From positions 2,758,273 to 2,822,272 of the forward strand of contig JADCRB010000040.1 of the NCBI GenBank assembly GCA_021464245.1: a stretch of 64,000 nt of DNA. Direction: 5' to 3'. The stretch is from Carallia brachiata. Lineage: Eukaryota; Streptophyta; Magnoliopsida; Malpighiales; Rhizophoraceae. The translations under genes and the position numbers were made by a program. Position 1 is the stretch's first letter. Each line of letters opens with the position of its first letter. A model generated the notes under the pieces. The model did no database searches, had not been told where the DNA came from, and saw only the letters and a program-made list of their open reading frames with translations. This document shows positions 10,057 through 20,964 of the stretch, one piece after another.

Positions 10057-13000
10057 ACTTTAGTGAAGTTTTTTTTTTTTTTTTTTGACAGAATAGTAGG
10101 CCTTCATGGATTGAAAGATATTCTCATCTTTAGTCAAATTTTTGAAGAGCAAGGACCCCAATGATGGGTCTGAGTGGACTTCGCCTGAGGAATTGAAAGC
10201 ACTCATTAGTTTAAGGGACATGTATACAACATCAACGTTTGCAAGATTTTTTGTTTCAATCTACGGCATATTGCTTACAGCCAATTCACAATTCCCACAT
10301 TATTTTAGATGGTTTAAGTTAGTTAATAGATTAGCTGCGGATGATATTTAAAAAAAATCGTCATTGTCAACTTGAATGCAAAACAAGCTATCAAAACGCT
10401 CAATTTGCAAACACACCTAACTGAGGAGAATGATTCGAAAAGTTGATATCTTAGTGTCATTAGTGTCAGTCAATTGATAACACGGATACGCTACTATCGC
10501 TTGATTGGCCTGTCTTTAATTTTTTGTTATTACTTTAGAAAGATGAATCTCAGGTGTCCTTTAATCACCCAATATTAATACCAGCAATGTTATTTATTAC
10601 TACAATTCAATTTTCCGATTTTTTTATAATTCTCTTATGTAAAAAATAATTTTAATAGGTAGGCACTTTATAGATTGAGGCAGAGAGAGACTCTATAAAA
10701 GGTTTTAGTTATTCATGCAAAATAATACAGATATTATTATTCTTTTAGTATGTTTTTTTACCTTTATTTATTTTCTCCTTAAATATATTAGAACCAAAGC
10801 ATCAAATAATGTGCAGTAAGCTTGACCCTGGTCTGGTTTCCCTTTGGTTTCAGTTTCGAACCGGTCGTTTCGGTTCCAAGATTTAGGGTCTGTTTGTTAT
10901 TTTTGTAAAATATTTGCAGAAAAAAATGTTTACAGTGAAAATAATAATTTTAATTTATCATTCATTTAAAGCACACTTTATATTTTTTTTGGAAAATAAT
11001 TTTAATTCAGAATAAGCTTAAGTTATTTTTCCTAAAAATCTTAAAATTTTCCCAAATTTTCCTAAAATTTTTCGTTGTAAAATATTTTATATGAAACAAA
11101 CAGTTGGAAAATGAAAAAAAAAATTTCCTGTAAAATATTTTATTGCAAACAAAGTGGAACTTGAACTAACCTATAGGGTATCAGGGTCGGATCGGTTAGA
11201 TTTCAAATTTTTTTTAGTTTAGTTTCAAGTTTTGATTCGATTCAAGTTTTGGTTTCAATTTGGCTTGATGTAAAATCATCTACTTCGATTCAGTTTAATC
11301 TGTTTTGACTAGTTCAATCACCTTTTATAAGAAAAAATTGAAGCCCTAAGACCATCGGATAAAATTTTGATTGTTCATTTCATTTTTTTATTTTTTTAAA
11401 ATAAAACCTGCGGTTCAAGTTTTTAAGGAGCGGATTTAGATTCAGTTCTAAATCTAAATCAATTCGATTCTATTGCAGTTCAAACTCTAAGCAGAAATGC
11501 AGAATCGTGCTGACCACTAATGTGTAACATCATTATTGTGTTACAAAAAGCCTCTTTCCGTTAAAAGGAGCCGTTGTGACTGCATATCAGAACTGTGTTT
11601 TCGTTTTCGGTTGGCTTCATAAATGGTGGTTTGAATTTGGCGGCAGATTTTTATTAGGAAATACGAAGAAAATAAAGCAAAAAGGGCAATTCAACTTGCA
11701 ATATTTTTTCATTCCCATCCTCACCCAACGCTTGAATTCCACTCTCTCAAAAGGTTCTTCCTTCTTTTCATCCTATCGCTTAGCAAATGTCCATTGCCTG
11801 CCTCCTATTCATGGTAATATCTGACCTGACAATGTTTTGTATGGAAATGTATTAAGGTGAAATATACGAACATACAACTTCAGATCGTTGTGGTTTAATA
11901 GTTATAGGACTTATTCTTACCATGAAATCATGGATTTAAATTCTCGCTAAAATATTTAGTGAAAAACTAAATATACATCTATCTCTAAATAGTTAATAAG
12001 AGTGACTTGATGACTATTGTTAAGTTTTAGAGATAGACTCTTCCAATAGTTTAGTGTAACCGTCTTTATTTACTTTACATAATGATGCAAGAATCTTTTT
12101 TGATGGATCGTGTGACACATATATTTTTTTTATTTGTTTAATTATCTAAATATATACAAACAAATAAGTCTCAATCAGTGTGTGCATATCTGTCAAAAAA
12201 AAAAAAAAAATCAATGTGTGCATAAATATTCAAATGAAATTTGTCTTATTCTTTTTCTTTATAAAGGATTCTATTCTTTCTATTCTAAAATGCAAACTAT
12301 AATACTATAATAATTATTAAACAGAGTTGTTTTATCAGACTAAAATTCAGAATTTAAAAAAATTATTCATTTTTAAGTTATACGATCTCATCTCGTGATA
12401 ATTATAAATTTAGGCTAAACTCACATATGACTTTGAATTATATACAGTTGCAAAATTTTGATGTGTTTGTGAAATTTAAGAATTAACGGAGACTTGATTT
12501 CCACTTGGAAAGCCATTATCATATGCTTCTCCTTAGGGGGAAAAAAAAACACACCGTTGCCTCGATTGCGTGTCACGTATTTGACAACTTGAAAACATCA
12601 AACTTTGTTTGTTGGTTTATTAAAAGGCTTATTAGTTTATAAACTATATAATAAGAGTAATTTTTTTTTTAAAAAAATTTTATCTTTTTTTTTAAGATTT
12701 GAATTCTAAATTTTTAACATAGAATTATGAGCTTTAATTACCGAAATGTCTACTAAGAAACCAGAAAGCTTTGTTACTATTTTTTCTTTTTTGCACAAAT
12801 TTCATGAATACAAAGATTTGCATATTTTTTTTTGGGCCATGATGCGGTTATTCTGTATAAATTGTGTTTTTGCCAATGAACTTTTGTAAGCGGGCCTAAG
12901 ATCTAGGCATAGTGTAACTAAAAATATGATTTATTTTAATTTTTTTAAAAATAAATTCTAAATATATAATATTACATTAAAAAATTTAGTATTATACCAA

Positions 13001-13078
13001 AACAGAAATTTTAACAATTTTTTTTTTCATTTTTTTTAATGCTCCTCGATTGCCTACTCACCAACAATTTTTTCAAGG
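10057..13078. other. Spacer with element remnants
   Basis: No full gene seen. A segment at 10886-11154 has ends GGGTCTGTTTGTTATTTT and, on the complement, CACTTTGTTTGCAATAAA, suggesting a MITE inserted in an older GGTT-rich element (about 10810-11510). The stretch 11576-11817 is less AT-rich, open in one frame, and ends CATG before GTAATA, so it could be the leader exon of an unknown gene, but nothing downstream pairs with it convincingly. The rest is A/T-rich. Confidence 0.4.
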
Positions 13079-13480
13079 GATTAATCCCATAAAAATACAT
13101 TAACTTTTCGGTTTGTTCAGATTCTATTAGAACTTTTTTTTGTTCTAAATATATTACCAACTATTTGTTTAGAATTAAATCTATCTGCCGTCATGATTAA
13201 CTAACGAATTCCAATAATGTGTTGAAGTGACGATCCAACGTGGTACACACTGCGATATAGATATGCCACGTGTAAAAAAATTATTTTTTAAGATTAAATT
13301 TAAATAAAAAAAAGAAACAAAACCAAAAAAAATAATTTGTTCCAACTAATTTTCAAGATCGTCTCTCTCTTTCTCTCTTTCTCTGTCTCTCTAATACTCC
13401 ATCCCTATCTAACTTTCATTCTAACTCTCTCTCTTTCTCTAGTCTCGCTGTCCCTGTAGGCAAAGCCATTTTTGCTGATA
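13079..13480 (+). repeat. Left terminal inverted repeat of the MULE
   Basis: Pairs with the complement of about 19850-20282. The block GTGTAAAAAAATTATTTTTT is identical in both, followed by AAGATTAAATTTAAA / AAGATGAAATTTAAA and then a CT-rich stretch. The exact inner limit is uncertain. Confidence 0.65.
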
Positions 13481-13494
13481 CCATATTTTGTAGG

Positions 13495-14279
13495 CAAGGA
13501 CGGATCTAGTCAATGACCAGGGGGGGCAATTGCCCCCCCCCCCCCCTGAAATTATAAGTTACATATTTATGTAGGCTAAAAGTTGTAGAGAATGGAGCTT
13601 AGTCCAGTGGAATGTGCATTGTGCCCCCCCTCAGCTTGTTAATGCCCGGTTCGAACTTCATGTGCGACATCTAATGCCATTTTCATTTCCCATTTGGTTC
13701 ACTTTTGTTTTGTTTTGTTTTTTTTTTTAATTTACTGCACTTTTGTTTTTTTTCTTTTTTTTTTTTAAAGAAATGGGTTCTTTATTATTTTCTTAGCAAT
13801 CTATTTACAATATATTTATTAAAATTATTTTTATTTATTTTAAAATAAAATTTTCTTATATTCACATAAGTACTCTTTGTAAAAAATACTTTATCTTTTA
13901 ATAAAGCAAATTATTAGCAATGATTACTATTAAAAAGAAAAAAATATTTAAAGACACATTATATATCTATCATGTAATTGTTTATAAAATAGACTTTAAT
14001 TTTACTAATTATCGAACATTATAAAGAATCGATTAAATAAATATATGAAAAATAAATGATTACATAATTAAATGATAGACTATATAGAAAAATAATGTAT
14101 TTGATTATATGAACAATAAAAAAATTAAAACATTATAATTCATATAATATAATTATAATTATAATTTTTCTAATTAATTAATATAATTTTTATTTTCACT
14201 CATATATTTTAATTTTTGGTATTGTATTTATACATATAAAGTTTGCCCCCCTTGAAAATCTTTTCTGAATCCGTCCCTG
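13495..14279. mobile_element. Nested non-autonomous DNA element with GTAGG duplication
   Basis: The ends are CAAGGACGGATCTAG and, on the complement of the right end, CAGGGACGGATTCAG. GTAGG lies immediately outside both ends (13490-13494 and 14280-14284). Just inside each end is a C/G run (GGGGGGGCAATTGCC on the left, TTTGCCCCCCTTG on the right). The ends resemble the CAGGGGCGGA type common among plant hAT relatives, although a 5-bp duplication is short for hAT. It inserted inside the MULE, so it is younger than it. The interior is A/T-rich and non-coding apart from a tRNA-like stretch near 13597-13680. Confidence 0.65.
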
Positions 14280-16364
14280 GTAGGAGAATTGATCTTAGAA
14301 AAAAAATATTTGGAGAGGAAGTCTTAGCGCCAAATAATTTTGATAAGACAAACTGAGTCATATCCAAATCTTCCTCTTGGATTTTATCTTTCATTTGGGA
14401 ATCCCAAATCATGCGTGATGAATTTTTCCTTTCTCTTTTTTTTTTTTTTTTCTTTCTTTAATTCTGGGAAGTTGAAGAGGAACACAACATGCAACTCTTT
14501 TTTGTGATTATATTGTTCTAATGATTAGAGCACCACACTCAATAGGTTGCTCTTTTTTTGGACTACAAGTAGTCGCTACAACTAATGAATCCACTCTTTA
14601 CTACAAGTAATGAGCCCTCAACCATATTCACTTGCTGCAACAAGTGAAAAAAAATGGATCTTGCTTGTCTTTGTTCACTATCAAGAACTCTATATGTCAT
14701 CATATTTATACTGTTAAATTGCATGACGACTATTGTCTTGCAGATGGTTACAAAGTTAGGAAAGCAACCTCTGATGGCGACTTTAGCTATTGAGTTTTGT
14801 CATGAGGTTAGTCCAGATGCATATTTGAATTAGTTCAGTGATCTATATGCAAAATCTGTTTTTTTTTTTTCCCTTTGTCTACACTTTTTGTTGGTATTGC
14901 AATTACTTCTTGTTAGTTGAGAGAAGGCAATTTGAATCAATGCTCACCAATTATCTCAGCTACCCTCTCCCTCTTTTTGCCCAACATTTTTTGTGGTTTA
15001 TGACTATTAATTTCCTGGATCATTGTCATACTGACCTACAATTATTGAGTACCAAAAACCAACTTTTTGCAAGACCTTGTTTTCTTTGCGTTGGATCAGC
15101 ACCATGCCACAACTCAGTTCAACAATCCCTCCACAAAGGAATCGATAATTCATTGTCTTAAATCGCAAAGGTATCTACTTGCGATATATTATTTTTTTTT
15201 CAATAAAAAAATGGATATGGCAATACAAGACGCAATCTGCAAAATGTTTAAGGACAGACTCTTTTTTGTGAACTTGAAAAGCGATAAGAAAGATGAGAAG
15301 ATCCAAGTGGCATGCAGTAGTGTGTGATCCACAAATGATTAGATGCTCAAGGATTTTTACATGTCTTAGCCGCAATTTTTGTCCCACTGGCTTTGCCAAT
15401 TATGAAAAAAAAAAAAACACAAACCAGGAATAGAATAAGAGTCATATTTACAGTGGAGCATAATAAAGTAAAGCAGACACATTTGAAAACATGAAAAAGA
15501 CAGGGACAGTGTTGGTCATATACTTTAAACCAAAATAAGTTCCTTTTCAATCAAATTGACTATTGGTTATCCCATATCACTATAGCAGTGCACTATCAAA
15601 TTTGTATGATCCATTTAAACTAGACTAATGCATTACAAGATTGAATTGTATTTGCAACAGAAAACTTAGCAACTTGAATCATGAATACAACATTTCATCA
15701 CAAAAGCAACATTTTTCCAAGACTGATCATCACTCTCTACTAGTGTAGAAGTTCTAGCATTCAAGTTTTAGTAGTTACTCAATCTCCAGCAGATCTTGCT
15801 ACTGTATTTACTTCTTGTGTGCCATCAGTGATATTTTTGCCTTGTTGCCTTAAAGAAGAAGAAGAAGTAGCTACAGTAGCACATTTTGCTCAATTGAGTG
15901 GATGCATCAATGAGATTTTTCATTTGGCATCTATTTTAACACAAAAACAAACTCATATATTTACAACTTAATAATATAAAACAAAGAATCAGATTTAGCA
16001 TTCTGCAAATATAAGGTATAACTTACTCTAAGATACGTATTTCCAGTCTCAGTTGCAATGAAGCAACCATACCCTTTATTTGCCTCAGCTCTTTAGCTTT
16101 TTCCTCCAATTGGTGGTTGTGAATAGCTAGATTGGCTATTTCCTCTTAGTTGTGTTGTCTGTTCTTCAATTTAGATCTCTTAGGCCTTCTCGGCCTCTTG
16201 GACTGGTTATTTATATCCGCTAAAGATGCGTTGTCCTTTTTTGGCCTTCCTTTTTTTTTCTGCATTATAATTAAAGGTTACATTAGATCAACAATTGAAA
16301 AAAATGAAACATTTAAGTTGCAAGATAGCTTTGCAAGGGATAACTCACTCGATTTTTTTTGTGG

Positions 16365-19052
16365 TCACTTCACTGGAGGTCTATTCTTGTTAAGACATCT
16401 AACTTTATTTTGTCCTATTAGTAGATAATGTTGGCAGGTCATTTGAATTCCAGCCTTTGAACTTTTTGATTTGTTCCTTTGTGGTTCATCTTTGTCTATC
16501 TTTTTGTACTTTTTAGGTTTTCTTGGGATGCTCTTACGTGGTAGAGGCAGCATGACCTTTTCTCCCATTGAAGGCCACATTTTTTGGCCATTCAATAGCT
16601 CCATAACATGTTTATATGTGTCTAAATGCACATCCTTTTTGTAGTATTCATGCACGTAATCATCTGGATTTTGCCTTTAATGATTTACGCATGAGATGGC
16701 GTGCATGCAAGGAATACCTGTGAGATCCCATTTTCGACATAAACAAGTTTTTGTAGTTAAATCAACTACGAGCAGATCAGCATACCATGAAACTTCAAAA
16801 TTCAAACACCCATTTGACTTCAGATACACATTCTTAATTCAAACTTGAGCTTCTCTAATACTCTCCTTATTCGAGGGCAAAACTATGTTTGACTAGTTCA
16901 TCATTAAAGCCCGCTTCTCCCAACCCTTGTCATTAAAGCAATCTTGATGTCTTCTAGCATATTGATGATACTTTTTGTTCTTGCCTCACATATATAGCCA
17001 TTGAAGCATTCAGAAATATTGTTATCAATGATGTCACAACTACATCATTTGTAGAAGATAAAAGCAAATAGAAGCTTTTAATTCATATATTGTTAAATGA
17101 TTAAGTCAATTCTTTATGGCATATTGAAGACAAATTAGATAACTAATTAATAAAGGTTTTTACAAACTTGGATGGACCTTTCTTTATGAAGTCATCAGCA
17201 ACTGTCTTAGAAATAATCTTTATCTCTTCAATTACATTTTTGAAGTCATGCTCTGTTGTGCACGGTACTGCCTTCCAAAAACAACTCTTCAAAGTTTGAC
17301 CTTTATGTGCCTTACGCTAGTTGGCATAAAATGCCTGGCACAATTGCAGTGCTCAACATACTAGATAAGATCTCTTACGACATCGACTATACCCTACAAA
17401 GTAGATGAAAACATAAAATGATAGACCATTAATAAGAATAATTTGAAGCTTCAAATTATAAAGAGACAACTTACTTTCTGTTGGTTACTTATTACTGTCC
17501 ATCCGTATGCATCTCCAATGCCCAAGTCAATGAACAATAACTCTAAAAACCACTTCCAATTTGCATAAGTCTCCTCTTTAGCTCAACTTCATATGAGTAT
17601 AATTTTGTGTAGTGCTCTTTCATAGAACTCCTGAGTTTTTTAAACACCATATCCCTAGCCTTGTAGCACAGCCCCCCTGTAACATTTAGTGGATATTTCT
17701 CTTGTAAATCATCCATCAAATCTTTTATGGTCCAATTAGGCCTTCTTCTGAATTTGTGTATGTATTGTTTTGCAATCCATTTTGCACTTGCCTGACCATT
17801 TATCAAAGAAAATTAAAATTAAGAAGTCAATAGTAAAAATCAATAAATATCAATAATAATAATTTTTTAACACAAGTAATCAAGTTTATAAGAACTTATC
17901 TGACGGTTTCAAAGGACCCTACTACATGTATGGATGTCATTCACTGACCTAACCATAAAGGTCTTTTCATGCCTTTTCCAAGTGGCACATATCTTCCATG
18001 GGCAACCATCTGCACGCGTGGCTTCTATGAGCTGTTTTGAACTCTTAGTCCATTTGATGTCATAACCATTCTTAATTGCATAGCATTGAATACAATCTTT
18101 AAATTGGTCTGGTCCATTGAAAACCATGCCAGTCTCAAATTTTCAGGCCTTATGATCGACACTAGGATGGTAGATATCATAAATTTTGGCTTTCTTCTTC
18201 TTATAGTTACAATCAAGCTCATTTTCGCTATTAGTAGGAGTAACAATTTCATTATCTGAGTCAGAATATACACTATGCTAACTACCACTCTCTTCTTCAC
18301 TATTTGAACAAACGTCTTATCAGTCCTTACTACTAGTGTAGATTTTGATACCTCTTTCTCCTTAGAATGTCTAGGTTCTAAGCAAGGCGCAATGTTCTCA
18401 AATGCCTCAAATCCATTGTTTCTTGCCTTCTTCATATTCTTCTTTTGTTCTTGTACTTATGTATTCCTCGTCATCTGTCATTAGCTCATCTCATCCAACT
18501 CATCCTCAGTCTCACTTTCATCAATTGGATAACAATCAGAGTCAGATGCATCCTCATCTTCATCTTCATATAAATCAACACTAGATCTATATGTCCCTCA
18601 GGTGGCATGGCCTCTACACTCCCAAAAGCATCTTCAGTAAGCTGACTCATGTTACCTCAAACTTCACCTCCCAACTGTGTCAAGTCCTCATTAATTGCTT
18701 TAACTATAAAATTTTTCTCAACTACCATAGGGATATCAGAGATATTAATTGGATGCTCAACATATAGTTGAACTTGTTTTACTCCCTTTGAAGACATTAA
18801 ACCCCACATCGACAGTAATTTTAAATCACTTGTCAAGCTTATTTGCTCCAAGGCATCCATAATATTTCTAGGAAAATTGTAGCATAAATCAACTACTTTG
18901 TACCCATGCCTCTCTACCAAATCTTTAAGGTTTAACATAGGCATACAATCAGTGCTTATTGCCTCATGTGTTTTAGGAAATCGGCCACTATACTTTATTT
19001 CCGATTTTACTTGCCATTGACCACCATAGTGTATATCTATATTAATAAACAT
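16365..19052 (-). pseudogene. Decayed MULE (MuDR-type) transposase
   Basis: Minus-strand fragments in family order. 19052-18657 is a PB1-like N-terminal domain (FINIDIHYGGQW through PMLNLKDLVERHGY). 18127-17909 is the MuDR DNA-binding domain (FKDCIQCYAIKNGYDIKW, GCPWKICATW, VRSVNDIHTCSR). 17806-17543 is the HTH-like region (WIAKQYIHKFRRRPNWTIKD). About 17520-17170 holds pieces of the DDE domain (LGIGDAYGWTVISNQQ, then CARHF, FWKAV). About 16770-16680 is a SWIM zinc finger (CLCRKWDLTGIPCMHAISC). 16655-16365 is the C-terminal basic region with a damaged zinc knuckle (MTCQHYLLIGQNKVRC). Frame changes, stops and an internal loss in the catalytic region mean no active transposase is made. Introns may explain some but not all gaps. 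Confidence 0.8.
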
Positions 19053-19849
19053 CCTACAAATTTAAGAATAAATTTAGTAAAGGTAATAAATTCAATTACA
19101 ACAATTACACGGATAAAACACAAGAAGAAGACGTAGTAATTTTATTTTACGAAAGATATTCATTCCTTACAAGCATAACTGAACATAGTAAATTATTAAA
19201 CAGAGCATATTGGGCCTTTCTCTTCAAATTAGTAAACCATTATACTTTTACCGCAATGGAAATGTTTTTAGAATAAATGCACATAATAGAACAGACAAAA
19301 AAAAATGCATCTCTATAAAGAAACAAGGAGAAATTCAATATTCTGTCTAGATCCTCGTTTTTTACATCAAGAGATTTAACCACACAAGAACCAAAATTTT
19401 GGTTTCTTTCATTAAATCCATAAAGTCAATCTTCCATTTTGATATTCTTCTTTTGATTTGGTATGACAATACACTGACAATTAATTCACTGACAATTACA
19501 AAGTCTATCCCACCAACCCAAAATAATATCTCATAGATCCATTTACAATTTCAATAATATAGTTTTACCTCTCATCCCAACCAAAAAAAAAAAAAAAGAA
19601 CAAGGTAAGCAATTCTATTTTACAAACGTAAACTGTACAACAACCCAGAAGAACAAAAAAAAAAAAAAACTCTAAATGGAGCTTTAAGAAATTAGACAAA
19701 AAAAATTCTTTGTTGTTTCCTCGTAAGGGATTCTTTAATAAAACAAGAATAATTGGGAGAAATTAACCACAAACATAGAGAGAGAGAGAGAGAGAAATAA
19801 AAAAAAGTGTATAAAGGAAGGGGGTAATAAGAGAGATCAAAAGTTACCT

Positions 19850-20282
19850 TAAAGAGGAGACTAAGAGTGAGAGAGAAGATTGAGAGTGGTATCGATTCCT
19901 TGAGTGAGAAAGGAAACTGAGAGTGAGACTACAAAGAGCGAAAGAGTGGGAATTGGAAGGGAAAACGACACAAAGCGTGAGAAAGAGGGAGGGAGCGAAA
20001 GAGACAGAGAGACAGAGAGACGAGAGGTTGGAGACAAAAGTTGATTTTTTGTGATTTGTATTGCAATTTTTTTTTTTTTTGTTTAAATTTCATCTTAAAA
20101 AATAATTTTTTTACACATTGTATGTGTCACGTTGGATTGTCACGTCAGCATGCCGACAGAATTTGTTAATATATCATGACAATATAATAGATTTAATACT
20201 AAACGAATAGTTTGTAATATATTTTAAAAAAACTTAATCAGAAAAAATAAAAGGTTTATATATTTTTAAAAGATTAACCTTT
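19850..20282 (-). repeat. Right terminal inverted repeat of the MULE
   Basis: Complement of the left repeat at 13079-13480. It carries AAAAAATAATTTTTTTACAC, CACGTTGGATTG and the GA-rich inner part at about 19770-20030. Identity to the left copy falls off inward. Confidence 0.65.
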
Positions 20283-20832
20283 TTTTTTAATCAAATTACT
20301 AATTTTTGTAGTGTGTTTGGATTAAGAAAAATGTGTGGAAAAGAAAGTTGTGAGAAAATAAAATTATTTAGATAAGTGGGGAAAGTTGTAAGAAAAAAAT
20401 AATAAAAAAAAAACTGAATAATAAGTTGTGAGAGAAAAAATTATTAAAAAAATAAATTATTTAGATAGAAGATAAAGTAATAAAAAAAATAGAAAGAAAA
20501 AATTAATAATATATATATATATATATTATATATATATATATGAAATTCCTCTCTCTCTCTCTCTCTCTCTAAAAATCCGAACAAGTGAATGTTGTTTTGC
20601 AATCCGAATTACGTGTTTTAGGAAAAAGCAAGAAAGAAAGCTCTAGAGGGAGAGTCGGCTGAGAGAGAGAGAGAGAGACAGAGAGAGAGAGAGAGCTTAT
20701 GTATTCCAATATCTGAGGGATGGGAGACGCGTAAATTGGCTTTTAGGGTTTCATTTCTTTCTTCTGCTGCTTCTTCTTCTTCTCCAGTCCAATATAACTC
20801 GTAGACAACCCCACGGTGAGTCACTTTCCGAG

Positions 20833-20869
<37 letters not shown>

Positions 20870-20964
20870 TTTTGTTTTGGTTAATAATTTAAATTTCTTG
20901 ATAATTTACTATGAACTACATCCATTGAACAAAACAGAAAGATCGGGTGAGCCTGTTTTTGGTC
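20283..20964. promoter_or_regulatory. Upstream region of the AAA-ATPase gene, rich in microsatellites
   Basis: Contains (AT)n at about 20509-20541 and 20837-20863, (CT)n at about 20550-20570 and (GA)n at about 20660-20695. CT/GA microsatellites just upstream of plant genes often lie in 5' leaders. The stretch 20300-20500 resembles the element at 3304-3816. The functional promoter must be here, but no discrete TATA box is separable from the AT repeats. Confidence 0.45.

Larger units (their letters stand above)
13079..20282. mobile_element. Mutator-like element (MULE), long terminal inverted repeats
   Basis: About 7.2 kb bounded by long imperfect inverted repeats. The left repeat begins near GGATTAATCCC and runs to about 13480; the right begins on the complement near GGTTAATC and runs inward to about 19850. 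Shared blocks include AACTATTTGTTTAG / AACTATTCGTTTAG, AAATCTAT, GATCCAACGTG / CAATCCAACGTG and GTGTAAAAAAATTATTTTTT, plus a CT-rich inner part. It holds a decayed minus-strand MULE transposase and a nested 785-bp element. A 9-bp target duplication cannot be fixed because the flanks are T-rich. It lies between the exonuclease and AAA-ATPase genes. Confidence 0.75.

Noticed and set aside
13597..13680. A functional tRNA gene
   Set aside because: A- and B-box-like words are present but the arms do not fold into a cloverleaf by eye. It is kept only as a possible SINE relic.
20500..20870. Regularly repeated short units upstream of the AAA-ATPase gene
   Set aside because: They are AT and CT/GA microsatellites, not a CRISPR-like array. 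Units are 2 bp with no spacers, and the genome is a plant's.
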